A stretch of DNA of 64,000 bases, from positions 90,405,556-90,469,555 of the forward strand of contig CM049310.1 of NCBI GenBank assembly GCA_026874595.1. Reading direction: 5' to 3'. The stretch comes from Sipunculus nudus. Its lineage: Eukaryota > Annelida > Sipuncula > Golfingiida > Sipunculidae. Every line of letters begins with the position of its first letter. The first letter of the stretch is position 1. A model generated the notes under the pieces. It was given only the letters and a program-made list of their open reading frames with translations. It searched no databases and was not told where the DNA came from. Shown one piece after another: positions 61,691 through 64,000 of this stretch. A program made the position numbers and the translations under genes.

Positions 61691-63056
61691 CCAGGGTTTT
61701 CGTCCGTGAAATATGAACGAATGTTAACTGCCTTCATTTTTGAATAAATAAATGTTTGTTTCAAACTGGACCATGATAGTGACAATGTTCTAAAATTGGT
61801 TTTCGAAGAAGACCTCACCAGGATGGTATTCCAAAAGCGAGATTTCCTGCCGCTAAAATTTAAATGTACTCGTTAGAAGCAAATTAATGTGTAACCAACG
61901 AGAAAGGTTGCAAATGTTCAATAGGTACTATTAATTTAACCAACCCACTTAAGTGATGGCAACAAGGGGTCTCGAAACGGACAGAACACTTTATTGACGC
62001 GACGGGGTTGTCTGCAATGCACAAGAGAGGGTTCAGACTCCTGCATGATTCATGGCGTATGTTGTCAAATTCCCATTGTCCCTTAAAACAATAACCTCAC
62101 TACTGTCGCCTATTTATGAAATCTCTAATTAACTTTGGCAGATAATTTACCCAATACAAGTGCAATAACAAGCTTCTAGTTTAAACACAATGACATTATT
62201 ATCACGTGATAACGTTATCCAGTGACCGAGAGTGAACATTGATTCACAACGGAAGGAGATAAGAGTGTCCTTAATCATCCCGTCTTCAGTTTTAATTTTA
62301 CGACATGCCGTGCTGTGTTTGATTCCACACTTATTATAGGATCTAGAAAATTCGTCCTATTATGGGCCTGGACAGTTGAGTGGAAAAACGCTCGGCGCTC
62401 ACAGATGGCAGCCCGGGTACCATCTCCGCCATAGTTAAGAGATTGGGTAATAGTGGCCCGTCCAAGGTCGGTGGTCAAAATCTCGCCCCCCCCCCCCCCT
62501 TTCAGATTACCGAACGAAGCCATGGGAGGCCTTGCATTATTCATTATAACTAGTTCAACTAATCCATGTAACATTAATCAGGTTATATATAAAAGTATCG
62601 CTTTTCTTGAGTCTGGTGGCAGTTAATCTTTTTAAAAACTTCAATTAAACAGTAGGGACCTAGTATTATTGCTTCAATGTAATACTTGGGAGTTCACCAA
62701 TGGTTTCGAAATTGTTTTTTTTATGAAAAGGGCTCAAGCTTCAATCATATAAATGTCTTTTTTACACGTTTACTTCCAGATAAGTAACCTCTAGATTGTT
62801 GAATTTCACTGTATTTACCTTGGCAAAGTTAATTTAGATTTTGACACGCTGTCTGTTGTAATGCTTTATAGAATCCTTACTTATGATATATCTATACACT
62901 CCGTGGTCGCCAGCTGTCTGTTATACATATTACTTTATCAATATGGCAAATGTTACTATAGTCTTGCAATTATAGAGAAACCATTCATTGACTGTACAAT
63001 GCCATGCAATCAGGAAACATGGTCAGAAACTGTTACATGAACAAGGTTAGTGAAAT
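61691..63056. other. Non-coding stretch
   Basis: Poly-C at about 62485-62499. A minus-strand frame crossing that poly-C run looks accidental. Confidence 0.5.
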
Positions 63057-63412
63057 CGGCTTCTGGTGCTCAACGGTAAAGCCCATGTTTCAAAGCCTAG
63101 AGATCTAGTGCTTGAATTGCATCCGAGGCGTCGAGCTTTTTCACGGTCGGCCCCTTCCAGGGTGGGAGCTCTGCAGGCTTAATGGGAAGACCGTATCCCC
63201 GGTGGTATGACCAACCAACGGGGACGATAACACAAACAGTACCCGCATGTGCAGTAGTCACAGTGCCTGTTTAACACCAGGATATAAAATTAGAGGAAGC
63301 GTGTGATACTGCCGTGTCACGTAGTTCGAAACCGGAATGGATTTCTGCAGATGTACATATATTTAGTAAAGCTAGCATTAAAATGGAGGCGGTTAACTCT
63401 AACCAAAAAGTA
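63057..63412 (+). mobile_element. tRNA-derived SINE, near-complete copy
   Basis: tRNA-like head with TGGTGCTCAACGGTAAAGC (A-box region) and GCTTGAATTGCATCC (B-box region), then the family body and an A-rich end. About 355 nt. Head and body order match the split copy at 18236/21944. The body domain type is not assigned. Confidence 0.7.
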
Positions 63413-63462
63413 TTTTAAGAAATAGGTTAATGAACGCTCACAAGGTATTAGTCTCAACATAT

Positions 63463-63468
63463 TTTATT
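63463..63468 (-). terminator. Poly-A signal for the right-edge gene
   Basis: AATAAA on the minus strand, about 360 nt after the stop codon at 63827, a normal 3'-UTR length. Confidence 0.5.
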
Positions 63469-63826
63469 GTACAATGCGATTGGCAAACTGCAATACTGCT
63501 ATGCAAATGCATCAGGCACCACAAGTGTTTAGTACAAAATGCAGTACCATATACACTCAACTGATGATGTAAATGAACGAACAATTGTAAATCACATTCT
63601 CTTTATGAACAATTAGATCTCTTGATTTGAAATCTCTTAAAAATTGTTTTTTTTTTTTCATCAGAATATGATAATTCGTCATAACCAAATAGCAATAGTG
63701 ATGGATACAGATTGACATATTCCTGATGCTGTATATTATGATGACCATCAAAGAGTTCACAAGTTTTTGTAGCTGTTGAATAGATGTACAAGTGACTTTA
63801 AAAAATGCTCTGTACTTTCACAATTA

Positions 63827-64000
63827 TCACCACACAGATTTACTGTCATCAACTAATCTCACATAAAACAGACCATGCTTAAGACTACTGCATCTCATAC
63901 GCAGTTTGCCCAATTGGTTACTCAAATCTTCCTCCAACTTCCTTTTCTTGTTATCGTCTTGACGTAATCCACTCTGCCTTTGTCTGAAGGATTGAGGTTT
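63827..64000 (-). CDS. C-terminal end of an unidentified gene (partial)
   Basis: The minus strand is open in frame from the window edge for 57 codons to a TGA at 63827-63829. The peptide is highly charged and helix-prone: DDNKKRKLEEDLSNQLGKL, with a nuclear-localisation-like KKRK, then RMRCSSLKHGLFYVRLVDD and a short end SKSVW. Composition and codon choice look coding, unlike the AT-rich surroundings, and an AATAAA lies downstream. I do not recognise the family. The exon continues beyond the window, so the protein cannot be named. Confidence 0.6.
   Translation of the reverse strand, partial: KPQSFRQRQSGLRQDDNKKRKLEEDLSNQLGKLRMRCSSLKHGLFYVRLVDDSKSVW

Noticed and set aside
62275-62574. 99-codon minus-strand frame
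   Set aside because: It runs through a poly-C tract and lacks family signatures.

Overview
This is an AT-rich metazoan nuclear genome segment. It carries GT-AG introns, a tRNA-derived SINE family, Helitron-like elements and many (AT)n, (CT)n and poly-C tracts. The repeats (hairpin-capped elements with internal tandem arrays, a Tx1/L1-like LINE tail) and a two-Ig-domain receptor gene suggest a mollusc, probably a bivalve. That assignment is an inference, not something the sequence proves.

Layout. At 1.0-11.25 kb (minus strand) lie remains of a tandemly duplicated immunoglobulin-superfamily gene, plus a candidate transmembrane/tail exon. A 5'-truncated LINE (1546-2875), a Helitron fragment (3595-4459) and a foldback element (9864-10290) are scattered among the Ig exons. 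At 15.3-23.5 kb (minus) is a complete three-coding-exon LDAH gene (lipid droplet-associated hydrolase, 304 aa). At 23.9-46.7 kb (plus) is a complete nine-exon UQCC1 gene (respiratory complex III assembly factor, 284 aa). The two genes are head to head, with about 1.6 kb between start codons. From 46.7 kb to about 63.4 kb I see no gene, only layered repeats. At the right edge (63827-64000, minus) is the in-frame C-terminal end of another gene that I do not recognise.

All internal splice junctions of LDAH and UQCC1 are GT/AG and the phases add up exactly. LDAH keeps the Ser121/Asp253/His282 triad. UQCC1 has a basic, acid-free N-terminus fitting a mitochondrial presequence. The two genes act in different compartments (lipid droplet surface and mitochondrial inner membrane), so their pairing points to a shared promoter region rather than a shared pathway.

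The richest part of the window is its repeat archaeology. A SINE at 18.2 kb is split by a 3.4-kb hairpin-capped element, whose 338-bp tandem array is in turn split by a complete 1.17-kb Helitron. A similar three-layer nest lies at 48.0-52.5 kb. A 12-bp palindrome, GGTGGCGCCACC, punctuates three different repeat families, and perfect DR1 nuclear-receptor half-site pairs sit in two of them. The Ig cluster shows reciprocal decay: each duplicate has lost a different Ig exon, and the surviving exons are phase-compatible with one another.
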